A stretch of DNA of 64,000 nt from Bradyrhizobium sp. CCBAU 53421 (GCF_015291625.1 NZ_CP030047.1:4898001-4962000), one strand, 5' to 3'. Shown: positions 29,251-37,562, numbered from the stretch's first letter. Notes: generated by a model from the letters alone, not told the origin. Made by a program: numbers and translations.

Positions 29251-29607
29251 TCAGCGTTTCTTCTTGCCGCGCTCCTTGCGCGCCGCGTAGCGCGCGTCGC
29301 GCTTGGCCTTCTGCTCGGCCTCAAGCGCGGCCAGTCTCGCCGCTTCTTCTTCCTGCTCGCGCACGATGCGGGCCGCTTCGGCTGCGGCGGCTTCTTCCTC
29401 ACGCCGCTTCTGCTCGGCCTTCTCGATTTCACGGGCTTCCTTGGCCTTGGCGCGGCGCTCGGCGATCGCCGCGCGCTCTTCGGCACGTGCCTTTACACTG
29501 GGATCGTCAGCTCCCGGCTGGGCGCGAAACTTGTTGAGGAGGTTTTGCCGCGCCTGCAGGGCCGCCTTTTGGCGGTCGGCAAAACCCGGTTCCTTGAAGC
29601 CACTCAT
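29251..29607 (-). CDS. DUF6481-like coiled-coil protein
   Basis: 118 residues starting MSGFKEPGFADRQKAALQAR. The middle and end are a continuous Glu/Ala/Arg/Lys helix (AEQKRREEEAAAAEAARIVR), strongly predicted as a coiled coil, ending in a basic KERGKKKR. I recognise it as the DUF6481 type, common in Bradyrhizobium relatives; the function is unknown. A longer N-terminus is possible, but family members start at MSGFK. Confidence 0.75.
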   Translation of the reverse strand: MSGFKEPGFADRQKAALQARQNLLNKFRAQPGADDPSVKARAEERAAIAERRAKAKEAREIEKAEQKRREEEAAAAEAARIVREQEEEAARLAALEAEQKAKRDARYAARKERGKKKR

Positions 29608-29815
29608 AGAGGAAGCCTTGCTGCTTTCTGTTCGGGTGATGGATGGGGTTGGGTTCGGCGCTTCAATAAGTGAACGGCGCGGAAATTGCCAGTGGCGAAC
29701 GGTGGGTTGTGGAGCAAGGGAGATATGAGCGCACAGCAAACGGCGGACGGCAGTGATCGCGCCCGCCTGGCCGCCGGCCTGGTGAGTGGTTGGTCACCGG
29801 ACCTGTGGATAAGGT

Positions 29816-30052
29816 CTAGCCGCGCTGGGATTGCTCGCGCCGGCCGTTGCCCGAGATCTTTGTGCCGAGCACCTTGGCGACGGTCTCGGCGGTCATCGCG
29901 CTCCGGTCCGAGGCGCGCTGGGCTTCAAGCCTGTCGCGCGCCTTTTCGGTGATCAGGAGGCTGATCAGGCGCAGCCGGCTGGTCTCGTCGACAGCCTCCG
30001 AGAGCAGCTGCCTGTAACGCTGATAATCGTAGGTCGCTTCTTGTTCACTCAT
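29816..30052 (-). CDS. Conserved small hypothetical protein
   Basis: 78 residues beginning MSEQEATYDYQRYRQLLSEA and continuing VDETSRLRLISLLITEKARD, all helical and without a signal or TM segment. GGGGCGTG lies before the ATG. It resembles short rhizobial proteins of unknown role. It is monocistronic. Confidence 0.55.
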   Translation of the reverse strand: MSEQEATYDYQRYRQLLSEAVDETSRLRLISLLITEKARDRLEAQRASDRSAMTAETVAKVLGTKISGNGRREQSQRG

Positions 30053-30239
30053 CGGCACGCCCCGCACACGCGCTGCTCGTCAGCGCGCAGTTTTTCGCGA
30101 GTCGCGGGAGCCCGCAATGGATTTGCAGGACCGATCGCCGCCGGCGCGCATTTCATTGTGCGACTGTTGCAGAATTGATCGCACGCAACCGTGCAAACGG
30201 TCATGATGCGGGCGACGGCAAGAGGGAACCGAAGCGACC

Positions 30240-30416
30240 ATGAGCGAATCCGAAGACGGAGGCAGCCGCCGAGGGGCGCTGATCGGACTGCTGGTCGCGG
30301 TGGTCATGCTCGCGGTCGGGCTCTGGCTTGCGCATGACCTGACGGCGGCGAGCAAGATGCAGGACTGCCTGATGTCGGGCCGGACCAACTGTAATGTGAT
30401 CGAGCCGGCACGCTGA
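30240..30416 (+). CDS. Small single-TM protein
   Basis: 58 residues. A short charged N-terminus (MSESEDGGSRR) leads into one TM helix (GALIGLLVAVVMLAVGLWLA). The periplasmic tail has two cysteines (KMQDCLMSGRTNCNVIEPAR) that could form a disulfide. GAGGGAA precedes the ATG. No family is recognised. Confidence 0.55.
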   Translation: MSESEDGGSRRGALIGLLVAVVMLAVGLWLAHDLTAASKMQDCLMSGRTNCNVIEPAR

Positions 30417-30556
30417 CCCAGCCTTGCGGCAGTGCAATATCGCTCCCACATCGAGCCCAAAGACTCGGGCTGAACTGTTTGGTCCCGGTTGTGATTCCGG
30501 TCACACGCGGACGGACGGGCTGCCTCGACTCCCAGAAATCGGCGGGAACCAAGGCC

Positions 30557-30844
30557 ATGATGTCCAAGCTGTGGTCCGGAACGGGCGCGGCACTGGCTGC
30601 CGCAGGCGCGGCGGGTGCCGTTTTGGTAGCGTATCTGTCCCTGACGCTGGCGTCGCCAGAACCGGTGTCGAGCGCGGCGCTCGGGCCGGAGTGGCAATGC
30701 AGCAGGGTGGCTTTCGTGCTGACCACCTGCATGCGGGCGGGCGAGGACGAGCGCGAGGCCAAAGTTGAGCGCGAGGTCAAGACCGAGGGCGAGGTCAAGA
30801 CAATCCCGGTGCGGGCGAAGGACGATTGTCCGCCGGAACCCTAG
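30557..30844 (+). CDS. Small membrane-anchored hypothetical protein
   Basis: 95 residues. One hydrophobic N-terminal helix (GAALAAAGAAGAVLVAYLSL), then an extracytoplasmic part with Cys residues (EWQCSRVAFVLTTCMRAGED). An acidic/basic imperfect repeat follows (EREAKVEREVKTEGEVKT). Two adjacent ATGs (30557 and 30560) could start it; AAGG lies upstream. The function is unknown. Confidence 0.5.
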   Translation: MMSKLWSGTGAALAAAGAAGAVLVAYLSLTLASPEPVSSAALGPEWQCSRVAFVLTTCMRAGEDEREAKVEREVKTEGEVKTIPVRAKDDCPPEP

Positions 30845-30936
30845 TTTCCGGTTTCCGAGGTCACGTCTTCACGCGGACCGGCACCCACTTCGCGCGAAAG
30901 CGCTACTAGCCGGCCGGGCTGCGGCCGCATTTCAGA

Positions 30937-31113
30937 CTATTTCTTGGTGGCGCCACGGGGCTTGATGGAGAGGCCAAGGCGCATCGCCATCTTCTTGATT
31001 CGCTCCGGCGAACGGCCGGTCGCCTTCACGACCTCCTCCAGCGACTTGGAGGAGCGCGCCAATTCCATCAGTCGTCGGTCCTCCTTGAACGACCACCGCG
31101 GCTTTCGGGCCAT
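30937..31113 (-). CDS. Small basic SANT/Myb-like protein
   Basis: 58 residues: MARKPRWSFKEDRRLMELAR begins like a SANT/Myb helix, followed by a helix-turn-helix-like SLEEVVKATGRSPERIKKMA and a basic tail (KPRGATKK). This suggests nucleic-acid binding. The ATG at 31113 is chosen for AAGGA nine bases upstream; a start at 31134 is also open but has no ribosome site. It stands alone. Confidence 0.6.
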   Translation of the reverse strand: MARKPRWSFKEDRRLMELARSSKSLEEVVKATGRSPERIKKMAMRLGLSIKPRGATKK

Positions 31114-31320
31114 CTTGTTGGTATCCTTGTGCATTGCTGGCAACAAAGCCGCCAGGCGGGGTCGCCTGGCGGCCTTGCCGGTGTGGGCCCGGACCTTGGG
31201 GAAATGTCCGGTGGATAAGCAATACTGCTTCCGGATAAGGTCGCAATTGAAACCGGAATTTAACCTAACCCATCAAGGTTACTTGCAAGGTTAGTTGGAT
31301 CGAGCGTGGCAGGAGGCCTT

Positions 31321-31536
31321 ATGTGCAAGGTCGCCATTTTGAGTGCCGCAGCATTTTTACTGTCCGGTTGCTGGTCCGACCCGGAGGTCACGGGATCAAC
31401 CAACAGCTGCGCGGCCAATCTTTACAGTCAGTACAATCCCAAGGTCATGGATCAGTGCGTCAACGCCTGCATCAAGTGTGACCACGGCAACGTCACGACC
31501 TGCACGACCTCCTGCACGCTGAAGGGCGCGCGGTAA
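31321..31536 (+). CDS. Small cysteine-rich lipoprotein
   Basis: 71 residues. The signal peptide ends in the lipobox LLSGC (Cys at residue 18), so it is likely lipidated. The mature part has six further cysteines (SCAANLYSQYNPKVMDQCVN, CIKCDHGNVTTCTTSCTLKG), suggesting disulfides. AGGAGG lies four bases before the ATG. No family is recognised. Confidence 0.65.
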   Translation: MCKVAILSAAAFLLSGCWSDPEVTGSTNSCAANLYSQYNPKVMDQCVNACIKCDHGNVTTCTTSCTLKGAR

Positions 31537-31695
31537 CCGATCCGCGTATTCACCGATGCGAACAGGGCATGGCGACGGCAAGCACGCGCGATTGCGCGTT
31601 GATGGCTTGCCTTGCGCGGCGTCATGATCGCCGCTATCGCCTCTGGTCAGCGGCGCCACTGGCAGCCGGAAACCAGGAGTGTGGAACAGAGCGCG

Positions 31696-32610
31696 ATGAG
31701 CGGGCCTTCCTATGTCGCGGTCGATTGGGGCACCAGCAGCTTCCGGCTCTGGCTGATGCGCGCTGGCGGCCAGGTATTCGGCGAACGCCGCAGCGACGAA
31801 GGCATGACGGTGGCGGCCGGCACCGGCTTTGCGTCCGTGCTGCAATCGCATCTCGACGCGCTGGGCGTGGCGGCCGATCTGCCGGTCGTGATCTGCGGCA
31901 TGGCCGGCGCGCGGCAGGGCTGGGTCGAGGCCGGCTATGTCGACACGCCGGCGCATCTCTCCGAGATCCTCAAGGGCGCCGTCGTGGTCAACGGACAGCC
32001 GCGCGATATTCGTATCCTGCCCGGGATTGCGCAGCGCGATGCTGCGGCCCCCGATGTGATGCGTGGCGAGGAAACCCAGTTGCTCGGCGCGCTCGGCCTG
32101 GATGCGCCGGGTGACGCCCTCGTTTGCATGCCGGGAACCCATTCCAAATGGGTGCGCCTGCGCGGCGGGACGGTCGAGCGCTTTGCGACCTTCATGACCG
32201 GCGAGTTGTTCAGCGTGGTCGCGCGCGACACCATCCTGTCGCATGCCGTCGCCGGTGCGGAAGCGGCAGTCGATGCCGATGCGTTCCGCTCGGCCGTCGC
32301 CGAGGCGTTCGCAGCGCCGGCGCTATCAGCCAACCTGCTGTTTCGGGTGCGATCCCGGCAGTTGCTGTTCGGCGGCAGCGCGCAAGCGGGGCGTGAGGCG
32401 ATCTCGGGCACATTGATCGGTGCCGAGCTGGCGGCCGGCCTTGCGGAGCGGGAGCGAGCAACGCCGGTGACGCTGATTGCATCGGGCCGCCTGCAGCTTC
32501 TCTATCAGATCGCGCTTGAAAGCCTTTCGATTCCGCTCAACGTCATGGATGCGGAGGAGGCGGTTCGCCGTGGCCTCGCGGGCGCCGCGGCGGCGATCTG
32601 GAACGACTGA
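31696..32610 (+). CDS. dgoK: 2-dehydro-3-deoxygalactonokinase
   Basis: Phosphorylates 2-keto-3-deoxygalactonate in the De Ley-Doudoroff galactonate pathway. 304 residues, with the DgoK N-terminus YVAVDWGTSSFRLWLM, CGMAGARQGWVEAGY and CMPGTHSKWVRLRGG. The start at 31696 fits family length. The aldolase gene starts 11 bases downstream, so kinase and aldolase form a two-gene module. A galactonate dehydratase and a transporter are not seen nearby. Confidence 0.93.
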   Translation: MSGPSYVAVDWGTSSFRLWLMRAGGQVFGERRSDEGMTVAAGTGFASVLQSHLDALGVAADLPVVICGMAGARQGWVEAGYVDTPAHLSEILKGAVVVNGQPRDIRILPGIAQRDAAAPDVMRGEETQLLGALGLDAPGDALVCMPGTHSKWVRLRGGTVERFATFMTGELFSVVARDTILSHAVAGAEAAVDADAFRSAVAEAFAAPALSANLLFRVRSRQLLFGGSAQAGREAISGTLIGAELAAGLAERERATPVTLIASGRLQLLYQIALESLSIPLNVMDAEEAVRRGLAGAAAAIWND

Positions 32611-32621
32611 GGGATCAACCC

Positions 32622-33257
32622 ATGAGCATTCCGTTTCCTCCGATGAAGCGTCCGCTGGTCGCGATCCTGCGCGGCGTCAAGCCGGACGAGGCCCTGGGCA
32701 TCGTGAGCGCGCTGCTCGAGGCTGAGATGACCGCGATCGAGATTCCGCTGAACTCGCCCGATCCGTTCCGCTCGATCGAGATCGCGGCGGAGCGGGCGCC
32801 GGCCGATGTCCTGATCGGCGCCGGCACGGTGCTGACTGCAGGAGACGTCGACCGTCTCCATGATGTCGGCGGACGCCTCATGGTGTCGCCGAACGTCGAC
32901 GTCGACGTGCTGGCGCGCGCCCGGCACCACGCGATGGTCACGATGCCCGGCGTGTTCTCGCCGACCGAAGCGCTGCTCGCCGCACGCGCGGGCGCCTCGA
33001 GCCTGAAATTTTTCCCGGCGAGCGTGCTCGGCGCTTCCGGCATCTCGGCGATCCGCGCCGTGCTGCCGCCGGATGTGATGCTCGCCGCCGTTGGTGGCGT
33101 CTCGGACCAGAATTTCGCGGAGTATGTGAAGGTGGGCATTCGCGCCTTCGGTCTCGGCAGCAGTCTCTACAAGCCGGGCATGACGGCCACGGATGTCGCG
33201 GCCAGGGCGAAAGTCACGATCGCGGCATATGACAGGGCCGTGCAGGGCGCGAGCTAG
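32622..33257 (+). CDS. dgoA: 2-dehydro-3-deoxy-6-phosphogalactonate aldolase
   Basis: Splits KDPGal into pyruvate and glyceraldehyde-3-phosphate. 211 residues, KDPG/KDPGal aldolase family (TIM barrel). The Schiff-base lysine is K129 in GASSLKFFPAS. Glu40 in TAIEIPLNSPDP and the LVAILRGVKPDEA N-terminus are typical. It pairs with DgoK directly upstream. KDPG aldolase activity is possible as an alternative, but the kinase neighbour favours galactonate. Confidence 0.93.
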   Translation: MSIPFPPMKRPLVAILRGVKPDEALGIVSALLEAEMTAIEIPLNSPDPFRSIEIAAERAPADVLIGAGTVLTAGDVDRLHDVGGRLMVSPNVDVDVLARARHHAMVTMPGVFSPTEALLAARAGASSLKFFPASVLGASGISAIRAVLPPDVMLAAVGGVSDQNFAEYVKVGIRAFGLGSSLYKPGMTATDVAARAKVTIAAYDRAVQGAS

Positions 33258-33284
33258 AGGCGGTTTGTAATCCCTGTCGGCGGG

Positions 33285-33590
33285 CTAATCGTCGCGCTTG
33301 CCGCCGTCGATCACCCTGAACAGCGGCGCGGCCTCGCGAGGATTTTCGAGCAGCTCGTCGACCATGGCGATCGCGGCCGCGACGTATTTCCCGGTCGCGG
33401 CGTCCAGCGGCCGTTCGGCTTCGTCTGCGAGCGCGAGCTTGGCGCCTTCGAGCAGCTTGCGGGTACGGATGGCGGACTCGTCACCTGCGGTGAGGGCAGC
33501 ACGGGCGATCGATCGCAACACGAACAGCTCGCCCTCCAGCCGCAGCAGGCGGTCGTTCAGCTTGCTCAGCACAGTATTCAGGTTCCGCAT
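33285..33590 (-). CDS. Conserved small helical protein
   Basis: 101 residues, mostly helical (LSKLNDRLLRLEGELFVLRS, KLLEGAKLALADEAERPLDA), without a signal or TM segment. GGAGA lies eight bases before the ATG at 33590. Its end converges with dgoA, 27 bases away. No family is recognised. Confidence 0.5.
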   Translation of the reverse strand: MRNLNTVLSKLNDRLLRLEGELFVLRSIARAALTAGDESAIRTRKLLEGAKLALADEAERPLDAATGKYVAAAIAMVDELLENPREAAPLFRVIDGGKRDD

Positions 33591-33838
33591 GTCGTGCTCT
33601 CCGGGCTTGGCCCGTCTTCCATACACGGTCATTCCTGACGAAATTCTTGTGCCGGCCGCACTCCATTTGGTTCGTTGAACGGCGTCGCCGGCCTCCTCAT
33701 GGTTGCGGCGGGCCGTCGCAGGCACGGCCACCCGGCGGAGCGATTTGTGGATCACGGCGAATAGCCCTAGTAGACTGACGGCAGGGCTGGGCGCCATGCG
33801 CCCAGCCGCTTCAATCAAGGAACGACGAAGGAACGCAT

Positions 33839-34252
33839 ATGAGGATTGCCGTCGAAACGATCGTTGCCGCGCCGATCGCGGATGTCTGGCGCGCCTACAC
33901 CACGCCGGACGACATCAAGCGGTGGAATGCGGCTTCCGACGATTGGCACACCACCGCTGCGACCGTGGACCTGCGCGCCGGTGGTGCATTCTCGTCGCGG
34001 ATGGAAGCCAAGGACGGCAGCATGGGGTTCGATTTCGCCGGCACCTACACCAAGGTCGAGGCGCCGCGCCTGCTCGAATATGCGTTCGGCGACCGCACCG
34101 CGCAGGTTGCGTTCACGCCTGAAGCCGGCGGCATCAAGGTGCAGGTCAGCTTCGACGGCGAGGATACTCATTCGGTCGAGCAGCAGCGCGGCGGCTGGCA
34201 GGCGATCCTGGATAATTTCAAGCGCTACGTCGAGGCAAGGCCGCGGTCCTGA
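33839..34252 (+). CDS. SRPBCC (AHSA1-type) family protein
   Basis: 137 residues: MRIAVETIVAAPIADVWRAY is the SRPBCC N-terminus, followed by WNAASDDWHTT, VQVSFDGEDTHSVEQQRGGW and a C-terminal helix (QAILDNFKRYV). The AHSA1-like fold binds small hydrophobic ligands or acts as a stress-protein cofactor. It begins a tight three-gene run with a cupin and a YdeI-family gene. Confidence 0.85.
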   Translation: MRIAVETIVAAPIADVWRAYTTPDDIKRWNAASDDWHTTAATVDLRAGGAFSSRMEAKDGSMGFDFAGTYTKVEAPRLLEYAFGDRTAQVAFTPEAGGIKVQVSFDGEDTHSVEQQRGGWQAILDNFKRYVEARPRS

Positions 34253-34271
34253 TCCAGCCACTGGAGGCGAT

Positions 34272-34652
34272 GTGATCGATGCAGCAAGGGTCTGGCAGCT
34301 TGGTGCTGCCAGCGAGATCGAGGGACGGACCACCGGATCGGAGACCTCGGTGATCGTCGTCGACATGCCGCCGGGGCCGGGACCGGCCTTGCACCGCCAT
34401 CCCTATGCCGAAACTTTCATCGTGCTCGAGGGGCGCGTCCGATTCACGATCGAGGGCAGGGACGTCGAGGCTGGCGCCGGCTCGGTCGTGGTGGCGCCGG
34501 CGCATGCGGCCCACACCTTCAGCAATCCCGGGCCGGGTCGCCTCCTGCAGGTCGACATCCACGCCTCCGATCGCTTCGTCACCGAATGGCTGGTACCGGA
34601 GGCGGAGCGCCCGCAGGGCCAGGTCGCAGCTCCGCGCGAGACGAAGGCGTGA
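34272..34652 (+). CDS. Cupin domain-containing protein
   Basis: 126 residues. The single cupin motif has histidine and glutamate metal ligands in ALHRHPYAETFIVLEGRVRF and the second His in APAHAAHTFSNPGPG. The start is a GTG at 34272 with GGAGG four bases upstream. It ends TGATG, overlapping the start of the next gene. The substrate is unknown. Confidence 0.83.
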   Translation: MIDAARVWQLGAASEIEGRTTGSETSVIVVDMPPGPGPALHRHPYAETFIVLEGRVRFTIEGRDVEAGAGSVVVAPAHAAHTFSNPGPGRLLQVDIHASDRFVTEWLVPEAERPQGQVAAPRETKA

Positions 34653-34887
34653 TGCTGAAACGACCGCGCGCAACAATGCCGGCGGGTATCCGTCGTGAGC
34701 TCGATGCGATCGGCCTGATGGCGGCGTGGAACGCCCGGCGTATCAACGCAACGACTATCTGCATTGGATCGGCCGCAGCATACGGGATGCAACAAGACGC
34801 AAGCGGATCGACCAGATGCTGGAAGAATTGAAAGCCGGCGGGGTCTATATGGGAATGGCGCACCGGCCGAATAAACAGGCGAGGTGA
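34652..34887 (+). pseudogene. YdeI/OmdA-family small protein, frameshifted in the middle
   Basis: The ATG at 34652 overlaps the cupin stop. The first frame gives MLKRPRATMPAGIRRELDAI then GLMAAWNAR. Near 34735 the frame must shift by one base to continue PAYQRNDYLHWIGRSIRDAT, RRKRIDQMLEELKAGGVYMG and MAHRPNKQAR. Joined, this is the usual compact YdeI/OmdA-type protein of about 78 residues. The break lies in a GCCCGGCG tract. The downstream half could only start at a weak GTG (34726). It is either a recent loss or a base-calling error. Confidence 0.7.
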
Positions 34888-34931
34888 TCGTTGTCTCGGC
34901 GCGGTCGCGGTGGCCGTCGGGAGCAGATGCG

Positions 34932-35144
34932 ATGCGTTGTGTCTTGGCACTGGGTCTGTTGGTCATGCTGTGCGCGTCGGCGAGCGCTGCACCGCGCCGT
35001 CACTCCCACACACGCCAACCCGCAACTGTTCGTGCGCCTGCGGATGTGACGCCGTCGGTGCGCTTCGCCGTTCCAGGCTGGAGCGACGAATCGACGCGCC
35101 AATGGCTCGACCGCGCGTCGGAGAATGTCGGCCGAGGCGGATAG
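34932..35144 (+). CDS. Small exported protein
   Basis: 70 residues with a signal peptide (MRCVLALGLLVMLCASASAA), then a basic stretch (PRRHSHTRQPATVRAPADV) and VRFAVPGWSDESTRQWLDRA. GGGAG lies eight bases before the ATG. Short periplasmic proteins of this style are common in Bradyrhizobium. The function is unknown. Confidence 0.6.
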   Translation: MRCVLALGLLVMLCASASAAPRRHSHTRQPATVRAPADVTPSVRFAVPGWSDESTRQWLDRASENVGRGG

Positions 35145-35167
35145 TGCGGTAGCCCCTGGCGCCAAAC

Positions 35168-35464
35168 TCAATCGGTGCCGTCGTCTTCGCTTCCCCGATA
35201 TCTCGATGCCGAGCGCCCGCCGTATTGCCGAGGAGCGGCTGCAGCCCTTCTCGGGCTCGCGCCTTCACTCTCGCGCAGTTCCTTCCGTGCGCGCCGCGCA
35301 GTTCGCATCGCGCGCTTGATGTTTGAATCGTGCGAGTCCTCGTCGAAGAAAAGGACGGTCTCGCAGCTTGGACACTGCCGCGAGTAACCGTTCTGCAGCC
35401 GCTTGGCGCGATCGCGAAAGACGTTCTTGCAGCGTGTGCAGCGGATCTGGACGGAATCTTCCAT
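35168..35464 (-). CDS. Zinc-ribbon-like small protein
   Basis: 98 residues. Two CxxC knuckles (IRCTRCKNVFRDRAKRLQNG and QCPSCETVLFFDEDSHD) make an N-terminal zinc ribbon. The C-terminal half is basic and low in complexity (MRTARRARKELRESEG, PRRAAAAPRQYGGRSASRY). The protein is probably nucleic-acid or protein binding. It converges with the small exported protein gene. Confidence 0.65.
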   Translation of the reverse strand: MEDSVQIRCTRCKNVFRDRAKRLQNGYSRQCPSCETVLFFDEDSHDSNIKRAMRTARRARKELRESEGASPRRAAAAPRQYGGRSASRYRGSEDDGTD

Positions 35465-35715
35465 GATGGTCCTGAAAATCGACGAACGGCGCGAACGCTC
35501 ACAATCCCCGTGAGCAAGCAGTTCCGGATTAAGAAATCGCGAAGTGCGCGCTTTGCAATTACGGCAACTTGCAACCTCGCGAACGGGGCGCGTCCGCCAG
35601 CGCAGGCGTCATCGGAACTTTGTTCACGCACGGAGAACTACGGAAGCGTTTCGTGCGCTGAATGATAAAAAACAAGACGCGATCTCGGAGCGGAGCGTGA
35701 GCATCAAAAAGAAAA

Positions 35716-35744
35716 GGCCTCAGCGCGTGGGCCACGCCGAGGCC
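35716..35744 (-). terminator. Strong intrinsic terminator for leftward transcription
   Basis: GGCCTC/GAGGCC outer and GCGTG/CACGC inner stems. Read on the minus strand, the hairpin is followed by TTTTCTTTTT. This marks the end of a leftward transcript coming from the small ORFs at 35796-36322. Confidence 0.8.
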
Positions 35745-35763
35745 AAGTTGACACTTTGGTCGT

Positions 35764-35785
35764 GAGGCACCGTCACCGGTGCCTC
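35764..35785 (-). terminator. Perfect 9-bp hairpin
   Basis: GAGGCACCG (35764-35772), TCAC, CGGTGCCTC (35777-35785). It lies directly after the 29-codon minus-strand ORF and in tandem with the next terminator. Confidence 0.65.
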
Positions 35786-35795
35786 GGTTGTTAGC

Positions 35796-35885
35796 CTACC
35801 TTCGTTTCTCTCCAGCCAAATGGCCCATATGGGCCATGAACGTTGGCACAAGACGTGCAAGCTTGGAGCTGTCAGGATTTTGCAT
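35796..35885 (-). CDS. 29-residue mini-protein
   Basis: MQNPDSSKLARLVPTFMAHM then GHLAGEKRR. AGGAAGG lies just before the ATG at 35885, and two terminator hairpins follow directly. It may be a real micro-ORF. No homologue is known to me. Confidence 0.35.
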   Translation of the reverse strand: MQNPDSSKLARLVPTFMAHMGHLAGEKRR

Positions 35886-36024
35886 CACCTTCCTGGGGCT
35901 AGGAGCAGCGCCGTCCGCGTATATTTCAAGCGGGCGGCGTTGTGCATTTTGTGCCAACGCTGATCGCTACCGTCGCCCGGTGCCGTTACCAATTGCTGCT
36001 CTCGACGTCATCGAACGGCGTGCT

Positions 36025-36198
36025 CTATCTGCGACTCCTGGGCCGCGGCACGACGAACCTCATTGCATCGCGTACAAGGCCGGCGCGTTGACGGTGCTGG
36101 TCGCGCCATTGCTCCATCTCGTGGAGCGCCCAGACGAGACAAGCGCCGAGGCAGCTACACAACAGCATCAGCGCGAATGCTGGTCCGGCGCTGTCCAT
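36025..36198 (-). CDS. 57-residue single-TM protein
   Basis: MDSAGPAFALMLLCSCLGAC is a hydrophobic helix, followed by LVWALHEMEQWRDQHRQRAG and a basic tail. It starts four bases after the stop of the 39-codon ORF upstream. There is no clear ribosome site. The terminators to the left support a minus-strand transcript here. Confidence 0.35.
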   Translation of the reverse strand: MDSAGPAFALMLLCSCLGACLVWALHEMEQWRDQHRQRAGLVRDAMRFVVPRPRSRR

Positions 36199-36202
36199 GA
36201 CG

Positions 36203-36322
36203 TCAGGGAACGAGAACGCCAGGCATCGGCTTCGTCGGCAACGGAACAAACGTGTTCGGCTGGCCGCGCAGCATTGCCAGAACAGCAAACACCGCTACGG
36301 TGACTGCCAAAAGTTTCGTCAT
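36203..36322 (-). CDS. 39-residue exported or membrane mini-protein
   Basis: MTKLLAVTVAVFAVLAMLRG is a hydrophobic leader, followed by QPNTFVPLPTKPMPGVLVP, Pro-rich. It is the first of a possible two- or three-ORF leftward transcript. It has no strong ribosome site. Confidence 0.35.
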   Translation of the reverse strand: MTKLLAVTVAVFAVLAMLRGQPNTFVPLPTKPMPGVLVP

Positions 36323-36485
36323 GAAATTCGTCAGCAAAAATGATCGCAAGAATTCCCGTAGCGTAGCACCCGAATTGCGATGCGACTGTGAACCCTCTCA
36401 CATCGACGAAGTGCGCGTGAATTCAGACGGCCCGCCGGATGTTGATCATGCCGCAATTCTCGGCAATCTGACGCTTGATTGTGCT

Positions 36486-36941
36486 TCAGGGATCCATCGG
36501 CCGGATTTCGAGGCTCTCGACTTTGACCGGTGCAGTCGAGGGATCATCCTGTTTCAGTGGATGCAGCGTGATCGAAGTATTCGTGCCGCCGGTGAGGACA
36601 TTGTCGCCGGCGCCGCCGGCATGGCCGTAGCTGCCGACGAATTCGTCGCGCGAGAGCCAGGGCACGGGCGCCATCACCTTCCAGGTCAGTGCGACTTCCT
36701 GCTCGCCGATGAAAACGCCGAGGTTGGGAATGGCTGCGACGTAGCGAGTATCCGGCGCGCTGTCGGCGTGCAGTACGCAATCGAGGTTGGTCACAGGGCC
36801 GAGGATGAAACCGGTATCCGGGCCGCCAAGACACGCGAGCGTTCCCGCTTGCACCTGTTGTGCTTCGGCGGTTGCGATGGGCGTGGCGACAACAGCCGCG
36901 CCAGACACCGCAAGCACGACCCAATGACCGGTTATACGCAT
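36486..36941 (-). CDS. DUF992-family exported protein
   Basis: 151 residues. Signal peptide at residues 1-28 (VVLAVSGAAVVATPIATAEA), then the DUF992 pattern: VQAGTLACLGGPDTGFILG, LDCVLHA, a strand-rich middle and ending GGTNTSITLHPLK. These are small periplasmic beta proteins of unknown function, common in Bradyrhizobium. The C-terminus is longer than usual (DPSTAPVKVESLEIRPMDP). The ATG at 36941 is preferred over a TTG at 36953. Confidence 0.75.
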   Translation of the reverse strand: MRITGHWVVLAVSGAAVVATPIATAEAQQVQAGTLACLGGPDTGFILGPVTNLDCVLHADSAPDTRYVAAIPNLGVFIGEQEVALTWKVMAPVPWLSRDEFVGSYGHAGGAGDNVLTGGTNTSITLHPLKQDDPSTAPVKVESLEIRPMDP

Positions 36942-37231
36942 GGCGCTGTACAACGCGGATGAAGGCGCGATCGGTCCACGATCCCGCGCGGGCCTGCGCT
37001 TGTGGTTAAGGGATTGTTGGAAAGATTCTTGGAATTGAGGGCGCCAACTCTTGGGCAGCGACGTCTGGCGGTGTCCGGATCAGTGACAGTTTGGCTGTCT
37101 CGAAACTACGCCGCCGGGCTCGAAATGGGTTGTCCCGGCGGCGCCCTGTTCCAATCTGGGCCCGCAATCCCAGTGATGTTCTGTCTGCAAGACCGGCGCC
37201 AAGGTTCGAGCACCCCGTATTCATACGGGCA

Positions 37232-37366
37232 CTACCGTCTTGCGACCGTCTGGTGCTGGCTGTTGACCTTCTTGTGCCCCGGCGCGGGTCCGATGGTCGC
37301 CCAAACCATCGCCGCGATCACCACCGCCGTCAGTATGACGCCGGTCAGGGGCTGATCGCTGTCCAT
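37232..37366 (-). CDS. 44-residue single-TM protein
   Basis: MDSDQPLTGVILTAVVIAAM then VWATIGPAPGHKKVNSQHQT. One helix and a basic tail. It starts 14 bases after the stop of the 27-codon ORF at 37380-37463, so the two may be coupled. GGAG is very close to the ATG. Confidence 0.4.
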   Translation of the reverse strand: MDSDQPLTGVILTAVVIAAMVWATIGPAPGHKKVNSQHQTVARR

Positions 37367-37379
37367 GCTCCGCGCCCGT

Positions 37380-37463
37380 TCAGATATGATGCTCGAGCTT
37401 CCGCATCTCCTGCAGACGGGCCAGGCAAAAATCCCGATACAATTCGTTGATGAAATCCCACAT
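37380..37463 (-). CDS. 27-residue mini-protein with a strong ribosome site
   Basis: MWDFINELYRDFCLARLQEM then RKLEHHI. AAAGGGGA lies eight bases before the ATG at 37463. The sequence is amphipathic and helical. It lies upstream of the 44-residue membrane ORF on the same strand. Confidence 0.45.
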   Translation of the reverse strand: MWDFINELYRDFCLARLQEMRKLEHHI

Positions 37464-37562
37464 GACCGAATCCCCTTTGGTCCAATGCTGGGACGCTACC
37501 CGCGCTCTGTTTCCGGCCGGCTTCGCGGCGCGCGGAAAATGGTTTCATTGCAGGGAGCGGCT

